Positions 25,222 through 35,810 of a DNA stretch of 64,000 nt are shown piece by piece. The stretch lies in NCBI GenBank assembly GCA_043228905.1, contig JBHGNT010000004.1, forward strand, positions 20,770,001-20,834,000, in the 5' to 3' direction. The stretch comes from Azolla caroliniana (lineage: Eukaryota; Polypodiophyta). The position numbers were made by a program, and so were the translations under genes. Every line of letters starts with the position of its first letter. Positions within the stretch are counted from its first letter, which is position 1. The notes under the pieces were generated by a model. It ran no database searches, was not told the origin of the DNA, and saw only the letters and a program-made list of their open reading frames with translations.

Positions 25222-25571
25222 GGATTGGTAGGGAGTTTTTTAATATGATGTCACTTATTTCGAAGGATGGTATTTTATTGCATGGGATTAATAATGAAAT
25301 GGATAGAGATGGACTCTTTACCCAACTAACTACCCTCTAGATGGCATGACTTGTGACCCATAGGTTGACTCTTCTCCAAACTAACTACCATCAAGGGATT
25401 GGTCAGAAGTTGTTTAATATAATGTCACTTATTTCAAACGATGGCATTTTATTGCATGGGATTAATAATGAAATGGATATAGATGAACTCTTTATCCTAC
25501 TAACTACCCTCTAGTGATAGCATGACTTGTGACCTAGAAGTTGACTCTTCACCCAACTAACTACCATCTAA
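25222..25571. repeat. 174-bp tandem duplication
   Basis: Two units start at about 25224 and 25398. Both contain TAATAT(A/G)ATGTCACTTATTT, ATTTTATTGCATGGGATTAA, CTAACTACCCTCTAG and TGACTCTTC in order. They differ by scattered substitutions and small indels. Confidence 0.9.
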
Positions 25572-26538
25572 TTGTGCATTGAATTTATAATTCATGACCT
25601 TCAACCATGATGGGATGGAGGTGAGCCAAAAGGCAAAAGAGCATCCCACAAGCACTTACCATATCATGATAACATGAATCACCATTTCGAACTATAAGGC
25701 CATCTACAAACTTATATGCTAATCCTTGGCTATATCATCTAGCAATGGTTCTCATAACAACTCAAAACCAATGTAGGATTTCTTTTTATTTGGAGTCTTT
25801 ATCAGTGCAAATGGCAAATCGATTCTACTCAAGCAAATGACTTCTTTTGTGGAAAATGGTAATCAACACAGTAGCCTTCGGTTTCTTTTTCAATGATGAT
25901 ATTTCTATACCCAAAATGCAAGATATTGGAAATGAGGATGCCAAGCAGTGTTACATTGGGAGAAACAATGGTGCTGCATTGCTATGGAGCCCCGTTTTCT
26001 TATGGGATCCCATGTGCTTGTGCTGATTCTTATGGGAAATTTGCCCAAATGCTGCATGTATATTTTAAACTAGCTGAAAGCATGCTTTGGTTATCGTCAA
26101 AATGACCTACACCGGCTTGGTGGTACTTAGGCCTTTCTTATCACATGAAATTTTTAGAAAGCTGAAAGGCATGCTTGGGCTATTGGCAAATGATCTATAA
26201 AGGCTCGATGCAAGTTAAGCTTCTGATAACATGAAAAATTAAGAGTAAGCGCAAACTTAAGCTTAGAAGCATATTAAACTTCTAATCCGTCCAATTAAGA
26301 CATCACTTCCTGATTGGGATTCTAATATAACCAATTAGGCCACGAAAGAGCAATTAGCTGAACAAGATCACATTCGTTAACTATTGTAAAAAGCATAACA
26401 TTTTCATAACTCGCATATTGATTGAAGGTATAATTATATACCTAAATCTTAATTTCCATGTGATGAGGTGTGATAGATTGTCTTATTTGCCAGACACACA
26501 CACACACAGACTTCCCTTCTTAGTGTATTCACAATCAG

Positions 26539-29500
26539 TCAACAATTGTTTAGGGTACAGATGGCCTCCTCATCAGACATCCAATGGCATATCTCTTTGT
26601 TAAAAATGGCTTCTATATGATTGTGTAGAAAACGAGAATATTGGTTCTCTGATGTCAAGGCTTCAGGTTCAGCAAGTAAACCAAGATCTCTCAATCTTGA
26701 AGATGGTGGTTCACTCAATATATCAGTTGTTACGAAATCCAAGATCAAAGACTGAACAAGCAACGATATAACTTTAACAGCTTGAAATGATGAGGAAAAC
26801 GCATTATCGAATGTTATTAATAAGGTGGTGATATATCTACCTTGCACGCTTCACTGTTTGTTGTAGAAAACAGACCTTTGGAAATGACTGACCATTCATT
26901 ACTAGAAAGAAATTCGATGAGAATTTTCATGGGAAATCTTCGGAATGCTTCAAAAGCCATGTTTCGGATCTTTTCATCCTGATCTCGGATCTTCAGAAGA
27001 CATATCATAAGGATTTGTTCAATCGTATCTGCCATGTAAAACAAGCAATTGCATAATGGCATTGACGGTTGCGTTCAAGAATTTAAAATTAAGAGAAAAA
27101 CAATCCCAACCTTTATCTGCAGTACAAATGGTTTCACAGAAGTGCATAAAGATTTGCATAGCTAATCGACGAACACGAACACTTGTATCCTGTAGAATAA
27201 TGGTGAATAATATCTTGGTGCACTCATCTGGCCATTTATAATCTTCAGTATCCTCTAACATGTCCAGATCCACAATCAATTCACTGCTCTGAATTCTTCT
27301 TGCTACTGTAAATTAAAATTACACAGTAACACCAGTAAGGATCAAACAATCTCCGTGACAAATTATTGGTAATGGTAGTCCACGCAATGGTTGGTAATTA
27401 ATTCAATGAAAGAAACCTGAACCTTATTGTGGAGGAGGATGTAACATAAGATTATGATTCTGATATAAAAAACTGGACATCGTGTATGTAATCTTATTCA
27501 TGTTAGTAAATGTAATAGTAATCAATTAGACAGAAAGAGCCTCATTGTGAGGCAACGCATAATTTTTTATTGATGATTGCATATAATTGTACATTGCCCC
27601 CTCGTGTATGCATTAATGGTCTTAGATATTTATGGATGTAACTGCTATTACTTGATAATGATATCTATGCATTAAATATATGATCAAGTACCTAATGGCT
27701 TTTACGATTTATGGTTATATATAAGTTAAGACAAAATGAGCCCCACTGTGAATACGCAAATCTTGAACTCACAATTTAGGCACTGCAACCTAAGGAAGAC
27801 CATGTTTGATTGCTCGTGCACTGATTTGGATAAGCTGCAACTGAGAAGTGTTTGAGGATGTCTCATGTAGACCAGCTCAAATATTTGGAAGGCGGCAGAT
27901 ACTGTTGTCCACGGCCCACGATGGAAATTTCAAAAAAGTCAAAAGCATCCCCTCGCCTTAGAAACTCATACTGAGCACAAATAATACTGATTTTCATGTG
28001 GATTTTAACAAAACAACAGCCTCTCTCTACTAGGAAACTCAGAATGACTATAAACCATCTTTGATTCTTGTAAGAGGTTCGATGATAGTACCGTATCCTG
28101 AATTCTGATTGGTAAACAGTGGATAAAAGGTGATACAATCCAGAAACAATGGTGCAAGGGAGGATAACGAGAACAATCCCAAGAGTGTTTTTGTAGGTTC
28201 TTCTTCTACCATAGTTGGCCCTTTCTCCGTATATGCTTGAACTATTTGATGGAACAAAACGGAACTACATGCACGCCATTCATCCTAATATCTCTCAAAC
28301 GAAGTCATAGAATTCAGCAGAAGCAAAGAATATAATTGAGAGAGAGAGAGAGAGAGAGAGAACGTCGAGAAGTGGTGAAGGTTTGTATATTACTTCATCC
28401 ACTGAATGCAGTTCATATAAGAGCTTCCCAGAAAGTTGAATGAGGTCAGGAAATTGTGATACTGTTTGATGACACGTTTGGCAAAGATCCAGTAGAACGT
28501 GGAAACTGAATCTCACCACTGGCACTGTACACATTGAGTTATTAAGGAATGTAGAATAATCCATCACTGTGTTTATTAAGGGCACTTAAAACTAATGGTA
28601 AGTCCTTTCTTCTTTCGGTAGATACAGTTCTTGTATGACTTCAAGTCAGGGAAGAGATTCATCAAAGACTCGGTCATTGATCCATCATCTGTTGTCAACC
28701 TCAGAAAGATAAAAAGCCTTAGTAGAGAGGCTTCTTCGAATAAGGTTTGCGAGAAGGGACTTTTACAAGGAGTGCTGGCAATCAATAGGTGTAGCAAACC
28801 TGTATCAAACTGAGATAAGCTTAACGAGCAACAAATATCCTCTCATAAAGTTACCAAAGTTCAAGCAGTGTACACAGTATTATCTCGTGAACAACAGCGA
28901 TCCTAAAGCATCATACACAATATTCTCTCATGATATACAATGATTCTAATAGAATCTTCTCATAAAGTGGCCAAGTTCAAGCAGTTCTATACAGAATTCT
29001 CTCATGAAATACAGTGTTTGTGATACATTTTAAATAATTAGATCTTCAAAAGATTGTGTGGCAAGGTTCTACAGATTACCTTGAAGGAGCTGTCTAGCTC
29101 TGTAAATGTTGCAAAGAACAACTTCTATAGGGTCGTTGTTGGCCATCTGGACTAGTAAGTTTGAGCATTCCTCCCAGAACAGATCATACGGAAGGTCTGG
29201 ACTGTAAATCCATGGAGAGAAAGAACATGTAATTCCAAGAAATTATATCTCAGAACCAGAATACCATATCCTGCTTCCAATATAACAAGAAAGTTCGCCT
29301 GACCATCAAGGCTAAGTGCTCACCATTGGCTTAGGAACACACTGATAATCGAAATCAGTATCTCATTATTGAACAGTAGCTCTGTCTTTCTATCACTGTG
29401 GCCTCAAAAAGAGATAATTTGCGGCACCATCACGGATAAGAAAAGTGGTCCTTTACTTACAAAAATTTAGTCTCAGCACACCTTACGCCTATTTGTTGAT

Positions 29501-30697
29501 ATATTTGATTTAATGCTTCATCCTTGACAGAAATCCACAGATCCACCTATGGCGTGCAGAGAAGTTTTCCACAAATAATGCATGAAAATGGTTAACAGCA
29601 GCGAGATATTTGATGGATCAGAAATTGATGCTCAAAGAAATTTCGTTAAACAATGCAAGAGGAGGTTAGCAACTGCATGTTTATCTCTGATGCAGAAATC
29701 AACATACAGAGAAATTTGGATAAAGAATGCAAAAAGAAACTAGAAATAGCAACATTATATTTGATGAAGAAAATGGATGCAAAGAGAGGGTTTGAACAAG
29801 TATGAACAATTATACTCATTGCAACAATATACGATAGATAAATTGATACAGTACGACATTTGGATCAAGGAGGTGGGATGTGAATAATAGCAACATGTAT
29901 ATGAGATGGAGAAATTTCTATCTTATTCCCATCCTCGCTTAATAAACACATTCAGAGATTCATTTATGGCGTGCAAAGAAATTGTGATAAAGAGGAAGCC
30001 AACAGAAGCAACATAAGACGTAGAAAAGTGTAGGTTAAACCTGCTCCTAGCTGAACAATACAACGCCACAGTGAGATGGTGAAATTCCTAGCTTAAGCAT
30101 ATAGAGCTTGTAAGACAAGGGAAACGAGGGCATTCACAGATAAGTTCGACCATTTATCGTGTACATCAGCAATTCGGATAAAGAATGCATGAAGAAGATA
30201 ACTGAGGCAAAACGCGAAATCCAAAGTACACTGCTATTGGGAGATGGAGATGTTTGGACAATAAAGAAGCTAACAGAAAGAAAATGAGATGGAATTCTGA
30301 TAAAGGATCCATGCGTAAGTCAAAATGAAAAATAAAACAGAAAAACCTGCTAGGTAAACCTCCTCCTTGCTGCGTAAATGTTGTTTTCGAGCTTCGTTAA
30401 ATTATATGCTGCGTCTATTGACAGAAAAGCAGGAATATGGTGAGAATGAGTATTTTTTAGCAGACTTACCAGGAGAGATTCGGGCACGAGAGCAGGCCAT
30501 ATAAGAGAAGACATCGACAGTAGGCTCGAGAACAGTTTCTGCCATGGCTGATCTGTGTGGCAAAGATGATGATGAAGAAATTGAGACGAAGAACTTAGAT
30601 TCTGCGGATGAGGAGGAGAAATAGAAATTCGACAGTTACTCGCAGACGGCGAATATCGCTGATAATCATGGAGGATGGAGCGAAGCTCATCAGCCAT
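26539..30697 (-). CDS. Unrecognised protein, about 526 aa, alpha-helical repeat (ARM/HEAT-like) character
   Basis: I do not recognise the family. Proposed exons in coding order: 30470-30697, 29461-29546, 29080-29201, 28626-28799, 28394-28524, 28056-28284, 27111-27305, 26855-27028, 26539-26780. All junctions are GT-AG and phase-compatible, giving 1581 nt without a stop. The start ATG at 30697 opens MADELRSILHDYQRY. Conserved-looking stretches include PDLPYDLFWEEC, ALVPESLL, LFDRL-free helical segments, DTSVRVRRLAMQIFMHFCE and KIRDQDEKIRNMAFEAFRRF. The last two look like HEAT/ARM helices. Least certain are the exon 6 donor (28056 or 28092), the junction 26855/26780 (a short 74-bp intron) and a possible missed exon in 27306-28055. 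The gene appears intact. A (GA)n tract lies in the intron at about 28335-28362. An ARM-type scaffold is an inference only. Confidence 0.68.
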
Positions 30698-30899
30698 GGC
30701 GACGTGAAGGAATCAGTGTGTGTTACATTACAGTACAGTAGACAGACAGTCTACTTGCTTCATGTGGAGATAAATGCTTTCACATTTGTCCGGACAAGTG
30801 CATGGGACATATTTTGGGACTAGAATAGCGTCGGTTTCACACCCAGGCGGACATTTGCAGGCATGGTTTGAATGAAAACGAAGTAATATTCCTTGTATA

Positions 30900-31085
30900 G
30901 GCGTCTATGTGAAACCACGGAACCTATCATCCCTTCTTTCCGTGGTACACATATATATAATTATATTAATATACATATATATATGCGTCTATGTGAAATT
31001 GTGGAACCTCTTGTACCTTCTTTTTCCCTTCTATGGTCTCTATGTGAAACCACGGGCCCAACCTCTTTGTCCCTTCCATGGTAAC
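30900..31085. repeat. Three diverged copies of a 25-bp word next to the 26.5-30.7 kb gene
   Basis: CTATGTGAAACCACGGAACC at about 30903, CTATGTGAAATTGTGGAACC at about 30988 and CTATGTGAAACCACGGGCCC near 31039, each followed by a CCCTTC-type stretch. They lie about 200-390 bp upstream of the divergent gene start. Confidence 0.75.
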
Positions 31086-31089
31086 ATAC

Positions 31090-32639
31090 ACACCCATGTT
31101 TCATGAATATGCAATTGGGCTCAAGCCTTAGAGTTTGGATTAGATGTTCAAATGGCTGGCTCATGTTTTGATGATATTAAAAAAGTTTCCTAGTCTCATC
31201 TCTCTCTCTCTCTCTCAACTACACTTCTCGAAACAATACCTACAAGCATGGGTCCTAGTTACCACCCTATTTGCGCTCGTTATGAGGTTAAAACATCAAA
31301 CACATTGCTCGATTTTTGACGTCAAAACCACGATGGTTGCAAAACACAAGCTTCGCCATGACACCAACACAAATTTACTTGTGTAAAATTGATAAGAATT
31401 GTCATGAATTAAGCTCGTGAATAAATAATAATAATATATACAACATGAATGGTTAAAGTGCATAGCATCTTGATAGTATCTTGATAATAGTAATCATAAT
31501 ACATATAATTTATATTAATTATATAATATAAGGTGATGAGCTCGAACGGTTAAATGCTAAACTTGTAGCTATAATATCATAATTTAGAGTCTCATGTGAT
31601 GACCTTTTGTTTGTATGGTCATCAGACCACACTCCTCCTGTGGATGTTTCCCATTGTAGAAATTATTGGTTTATGGGGATATCGATGATGAAATTCAACA
31701 ACTTTTTGTTTGATTGCACATGGTATTATCCAAATTCTCTACATATTCCCTTGTGGGGTTTCATAGGGCATAACTTTTACAGTCTCCTTAGTAGAGTAAG
31801 TAATGCCACGAGAATTTGGAGTCCAATTTTTCATGAACCTCAAAATCTTCTTGTTTATCTATTTCAAAAGGAGGTGGTGGTCGTGATACTCGATCTGGGA
31901 ACCGTGTAACCATTGTATGGCTCTGAAAAGGATACATAAAAAACCAAATTGCAACTCAACAAAGGATGGTAATTCCAACCAATATGTGACATCATTAATT
32001 TGGGATAAAATGTGTGAAGGAATAAGATGCCAGAAGTCATTTTTGTCACGTAACCTCTTCGTTGGTAAATCTTTGTGTAAATGCCAAACTAAATCCTTGA
32101 TCTTAAAAGGGGCAATTTTTTATGTAGACTTGCATACCTTTCTAATATTTGTTGGGTTTGTTGAAGTTGCTCTAAGAGTTTGATGTAAAATTGTTATGAA
32201 TATTCAAAAAATTACATGAAGATTGATGGATATATCCACATTTGGCATGAAAGTTTACCATCGAAAATGTTGTTCAAATAGTGCAAAGAAGGGATAGGGA
32301 GTTTGCTTTGTAGCAACACGGATGGAATTATTGTGGGAAAACTATGCCATAAGAAGCCAATTAAGCCAATCATGAATGGATGGATGGATTTATGGTTGAC
32401 ATTAGCTTTGTTTTGGTGGTGTTGTTGTTTTGACCAAACCAGCCATCATGTTTGAAGCAAAAGTAGAATCGAAAATGTTTTTAGGTCCTTCTCTCCTCAT
32501 GAACGGAGGAGGGATGGATTTATGGTGGGCATTAGCTTTGTTTTGGTGTTGTTGTTCTCACCGAACCAACCATCAACTTTTGTATTGTTGATGATTTTAT
32601 AATACCAGGGTGTATCTTTTGTTTGAAAAGAAGAAGAAG
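31090..32639. other. Repeat-derived intergenic sequence
   Basis: No gene supported. Two adjacent stretches near 32380-32440 and 32510-32560 share GGATGGATTTATGGT, GACATTAGCTTTGTTTTGG and CCAACCATCA-like words, so part is duplicated. Frames at 31607-31909 and 31917-32183 (+) have no domain I recognise. Confidence 0.4.
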
Positions 32640-33050
32640 AAGAAGCCAATTAAGCCAATCATCCTATTCCTAGGAAATAAAGCCATGTAAATATTGCTCT
32701 AAGATTTGGTTGGTTTATTCAATTTGTTCGTTGCTTTTGAGGTGGTGCCCAAAGGATAATGATCTATGGATCTATAAGAGTTGTGGTAATCATTTCCAAA
32801 AGCCCGGGATGAATTGTGGGCTTTGATCAGTAATAAATATTCTTTGGTACAGCACGAAAGTAGAAGTGTGATTGTAGCTTCATTTGATATAGATGATGAA
32901 AATTGAAAAAAAAAACAAGACAACGACCACAATAATGGCATTGTGGAAGTTCAAAGATGAAATTGATGGAGATGGTTTTCCAAAGCAAATTAGGTAATAA
33001 TAATGGATGGAGTAACCCACGTGGTATGCATTGTGGGTCTTTTGCTCCAA
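32640..33050 (-). pseudogene. Ty3/gypsy integrase remnant
   Basis: On the minus strand the frame reads GLLHPLLLPNLLWKTISINF, then a worn core with stops. This matches the well known gypsy integrase stretch GLLxPLPIPxxPWExISMDF at the start of the catalytic core. Further on, a KNIYY-like piece stands where the family has KxIVSDRD, and QKQRTN.INQ stands where it has QTDGQTERVNQ. The catalytic acids are lost and several stops are present. It is a dead fragment; no LTRs were matched to it. Confidence 0.6.
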
Positions 33051-33565
33051 AATTGCGAAGTATAACATGAATTAACAAAAACTTGAATAAATTTCAAAAG
33101 GGACGAACACCAATAGTTCTTGTTTATTAACTTCAAAAATGTCAAACCACAAGGGAATCATGACAAACTTGGAGAGCTTCAACCCAGTGAAGATTTGCAT
33201 CGGGAATATATTGAATAAGTTGTGCCAATATTATGAGTTACGGTTTGTTGATGACACTAAACAATTGGTTCATCAACAAGGAGCAAGTCCATCACTTGCT
33301 TCTTAAGCACTCTCTCTCATCTCTTCGTGAAGCCTCGATGAGCAATTGTTTGTTACAAGCTTCTTTCTTTGATCAAGGCCAAAACAACCTATTTAATAAT
33401 TGACCCTAGCTAAGGCGGATTTGGGATTACCTCTAGGGTTTATTTAGGAAATTGACCTTAATTATGTGATCTCTTCAACCATAATCCTAACCTATTGTAA
33501 AACTTGATATTTTAACATTTTTCTCTCTTCACAAATACCACATCATGACATTGATGTTTTTTGGA

Positions 33566-33660
33566 ATTTGAACCATTGCTTCGATATGACTTAGTTCACA
33601 CTCACATCAAACATAAGATGGGATGTCGCAAACGATGAGAATTGACAACTATGCACATTT
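33566..33660. repeat. Dispersed repeat C, left part (split by a LINE insertion)
   Basis: Shares CCATTGCTTC.ATATGA, TAGTTC.CACTC and ATGAGATGGGATGT-like words in order with 60251-60352. It is continued at 35464-35810 after the LINE inserted at 33661. Confidence 0.65.
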
Positions 33661-33983
33661 TTTTTAATTTTTTTCAAAAGAAAGTATACTTCCATTAATA
33701 TTTAGAAAAGTCATAACAACATATAAAAATTTCCCCAAAACATCTTTATAAGATGCTGGTTGAAAAAACAAAAGTTTTGATGAAAAGTTTTGACTCAACC
33801 ATAGAGTAAAGTAAACAATCAATCTGAAAATTGTTCTATAAAAAGCTTCCACAAAGGTCTACCAAACGAGGTAAAATGCAATGTATACCCTTTTGTTATG
33901 CAATCAAGAACCTTCAATCTCCATAACATGTTGCAGGCTGTAAATAGCCATCTTCTTTCACCCGTTCCGGGGATCAAGAGTCC

Positions 33984-34140
33984 TCAAGGGATGTTCCATT
34001 CAAGATCCCAATACCCTTTGTTTTTCTCTTTGTTTAATGCCTCAAGAAGATTGTCAAGGCCTCCATACTGAATGCAAACTATATGTCCCCCTGGTTTAAA
34101 GATTGTGGCTTGCATACTTCCATTGTCCAGTGTTATAAGC
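33984..34140 (-). pseudogene. Rhamnogalacturonan lyase (PL4)-like exon fragment carried inside a LINE
   Basis: The minus strand encodes about 50 residues: TLDNGSMQATIFKPGGHIV, then CIQYGGLDNLLEALN, then NKGYWDLEWNIP and a stop. Plant rhamnogalacturonate lyases, which cleave the pectin backbone RG-I in the cell wall, have near their N-terminus VxxDNGIVQVTxSxPxGxVTGIxYNGxDNLLEVLNxExNRGYWD-type sequence, and the agreement is close and collinear. Only this exon piece is present, so it is not a functional gene. It lies within the target-duplication-bounded LINE, in the LINE's sense orientation. I know the family from memory and have not aligned it. Confidence 0.72.
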
Positions 34141-34249
34141 GTGTAAAGCCTTTGTCTTTTTTTAACCCACATAATTGTTTGATAAGTTGACACTGTCCAT
34201 AAACATTCTGTATTAACACAAGCAGTTAATCTAAAGTTTTCCTCACCCA

Positions 34250-34700
34250 CTCTCTATAGTATGCTTCGACGCCACCACCATCTTCACTCATCCTCATAAC
34301 AAGAAAAATGCTTCATACAGTCCACTTCAGCCATCTCGGCGATTAGCATGTTGCCGCATCTTGCCAAAGTCCACTAAAATCCTGCATAATCAACAGAACT
34401 CAGTATAAAAATTTCCTCACCCACTCATGTTATTCGACTTCGACCCCACCACCATCTTCACTCATCCTTATCTCATAAAAATTCTTCCTTCAGCCCACAT
34501 CAGCTAACTCGTCGACTAGCATCTTGCCAATGTCCACGCAAAACCTGTATTAACAACACAAAAACAGTTTACAAGTTTCCTCACCCACTCATCATAATCG
34601 ACTTCGACCCCCCCACCGTCTTCACTCATCCTTATCACAGAAAAAACTGCTTCATTCAGTCCCATCCAACATCTCACCTATTAACCGATTACCATCAAGG
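34250..34700. repeat. Tandem repeats following LINE A ORF2 (about 3 units)
   Basis: About three units of roughly 160-175 bp. Each contains CCTCACCCACTC, TCGAC(C/G)CC(A/C)CCACC(A/G)TCTTCACTCATCC, a (C)TTCATTCAG.CCA stretch, and CATCTTGCCAA or a similar word, ending near a CCTGTAT-type word. The same unit is amplified at 42360-43823. Confidence 0.85.
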
Positions 34701-34848
34701 TCCTGTCAAACAAACAACAACAAAATGGGACTCCACCACAACCATCTTGCCTTATCGCTAACCGGCACCAAATTTTGGCTTGCCATGTCCTTGATTTTCA
34801 TCAACATCAATTATCCTGACAAAAAGATAAATGGTCATCTATATTATA

Positions 34849-35446
34849 TCATGGTATTTGTACTAAAGATGGTGCTGGTGGCGGGAATAACCATCGAGGT
34901 GGTACACAGTTCCACTTGACATCTACGGCTTCATTCAACATAATAGGTATAGACAACCAAACTTTACGAATTCTCATTCTTTTCTTATTAGTTGTATGTC
35001 CAGAACCCTTATAACTATCATATTCACCTTTAACTGTATGTACCAACAAGTTCCAAAAGGACTTAACTTGATCCACAATGTGAGTGTTTTCATCATTGTA
35101 TAGCTTAGAGCACCTAGCTTTCCAAAGAATCCATAAAGCCAAAGAGGAGACAATTTGCCAGACATAACTTCCGGAGAAAAACTTGATTCCCTGCAAGGAG
35201 GTTGAAGCATAGTCTACCTGCAAACTTGTGACACGTAATGACAAAGAAGAATAATGTTGATGATAGAAAGTCATTTGTTGATCTAACCTTCCCCATAAAA
35301 CTGCACCCCACGTAAAAATCCCTGACCTATACTTACGACCTAGTAGCCTAAGAATTCTAAACCAAAACTTTTTTGCGACAACACATTCCCAAAATACATG
35401 ATGCAATGACTCACTTGCATAACCACACATAACGCATGACCGATCA
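34849..35446 (-). pseudogene. LINE A ORF2 C-terminus (zinc-binding RVT-type region and tail)
   Basis: An open frame of about 200 codons with no ATG at its 5' end because the element is truncated. It begins with SCVMCG, then ESLHHVFWEC, the Cys/His pattern of the zf-RVT region found after plant LINE reverse transcriptases. It continues through SSLALWILWKARCSKLYND to VKWNCVPPRWLFPPP and a stop. It matches the frames at 43824-44340 and 44894-45091 of the large LINE A copy. Confidence 0.85.
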
Positions 35447-35685
35447 GACAACTATGCACATTTGTTAAAGAGTCTAATTATACCGCCTCATACAATGCCT
35501 TGTCTTTTGATTTCTATAGAGTATGCATCACAACCCAAATCTTTACACAAATTTCTCTCACAATCGACAACTATGCACATTTGTTTAAGAGTCTAATTAT
35601 ACCGCCTCATACAATGCCTTGCCTTTTGATTTCTATAGAGTATGCATCACAACCCAAATCTTTACACAAAAATTTCTCACAATCA
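35447..35685. repeat. 119-bp tandem duplication
   Basis: Two units start at 35447 and 35566, both with GACAACTATGCACATTTGTT. They share TAATTATACCGCCTCATACA and ACAACCCAAATCTTTACACA and differ by only a few bases. The LINE A target duplication coincides with the start of the first unit. Confidence 0.92.
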
Positions 35686-35810
35686 CAATGTGCCACTTTC
35701 AAATGTGACATTCATTAATGATGTTCTTGAACATAGATAGTCACACCTCACTTTCACATGTAGTAAATGAATACATTATACTATTTGGCTCATACATCAT
35801 ATTTGATCAT
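35464..35810. repeat. Dispersed repeat C, right part
   Basis: Matches 60353-60600 with diverged but ordered words: CATACAAT, GACATTCATTA, CTTGAACAT, CACTTTCACATGTA-like and CTCA.A..TCATATTTGA. With 33566-33660 it forms one repeat cut by the LINE. An LTR of a retrotransposon is possible. Confidence 0.6.

Larger units (their letters stand above)
23101..26538. other. Transposon debris and duplications, no gene
   Basis: No frame with gene character. The stretch has a diverged direct repeat of about 85 bp (23505-23595 and 24075-24160, sharing TTGATTTCCCTTATCCTTA and CATCCCTAAC), a compound microsatellite and a 174-bp tandem duplication, listed separately. Confidence 0.55.
33644..35463 (-). mobile_element. 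LINE family A, 5'-truncated copy with perfect 17-bp target duplication
   Basis: A body of 1786 bp (33661-35446) lies between two perfect copies of GACAACTATGCACATTT at 33644-33660 and 35447-35463. In minus-strand order it has the C-terminal part of ORF2 (35446-34849), a block of tandem repeats (about 34700-34250), a stretch matching a rhamnogalacturonan lyase exon (about 34140-33984), then a roughly 320-bp tail ending in TTAATGGAAGTATACTTTC and an A tract. Complete target duplications show that all of this arrived in a single insertion event. ORF2 is truncated at its 5' end in the usual LINE manner. Confidence 0.9.

Noticed and set aside
26817-26854. Ending the 26.5-30.7 kb gene at the TAA at 26817
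   Set aside because: The next open frame (26539-26780) is strongly protein-like and can be joined in phase with a donor at 26855, so I preferred the longer model; the short ending remains possible.
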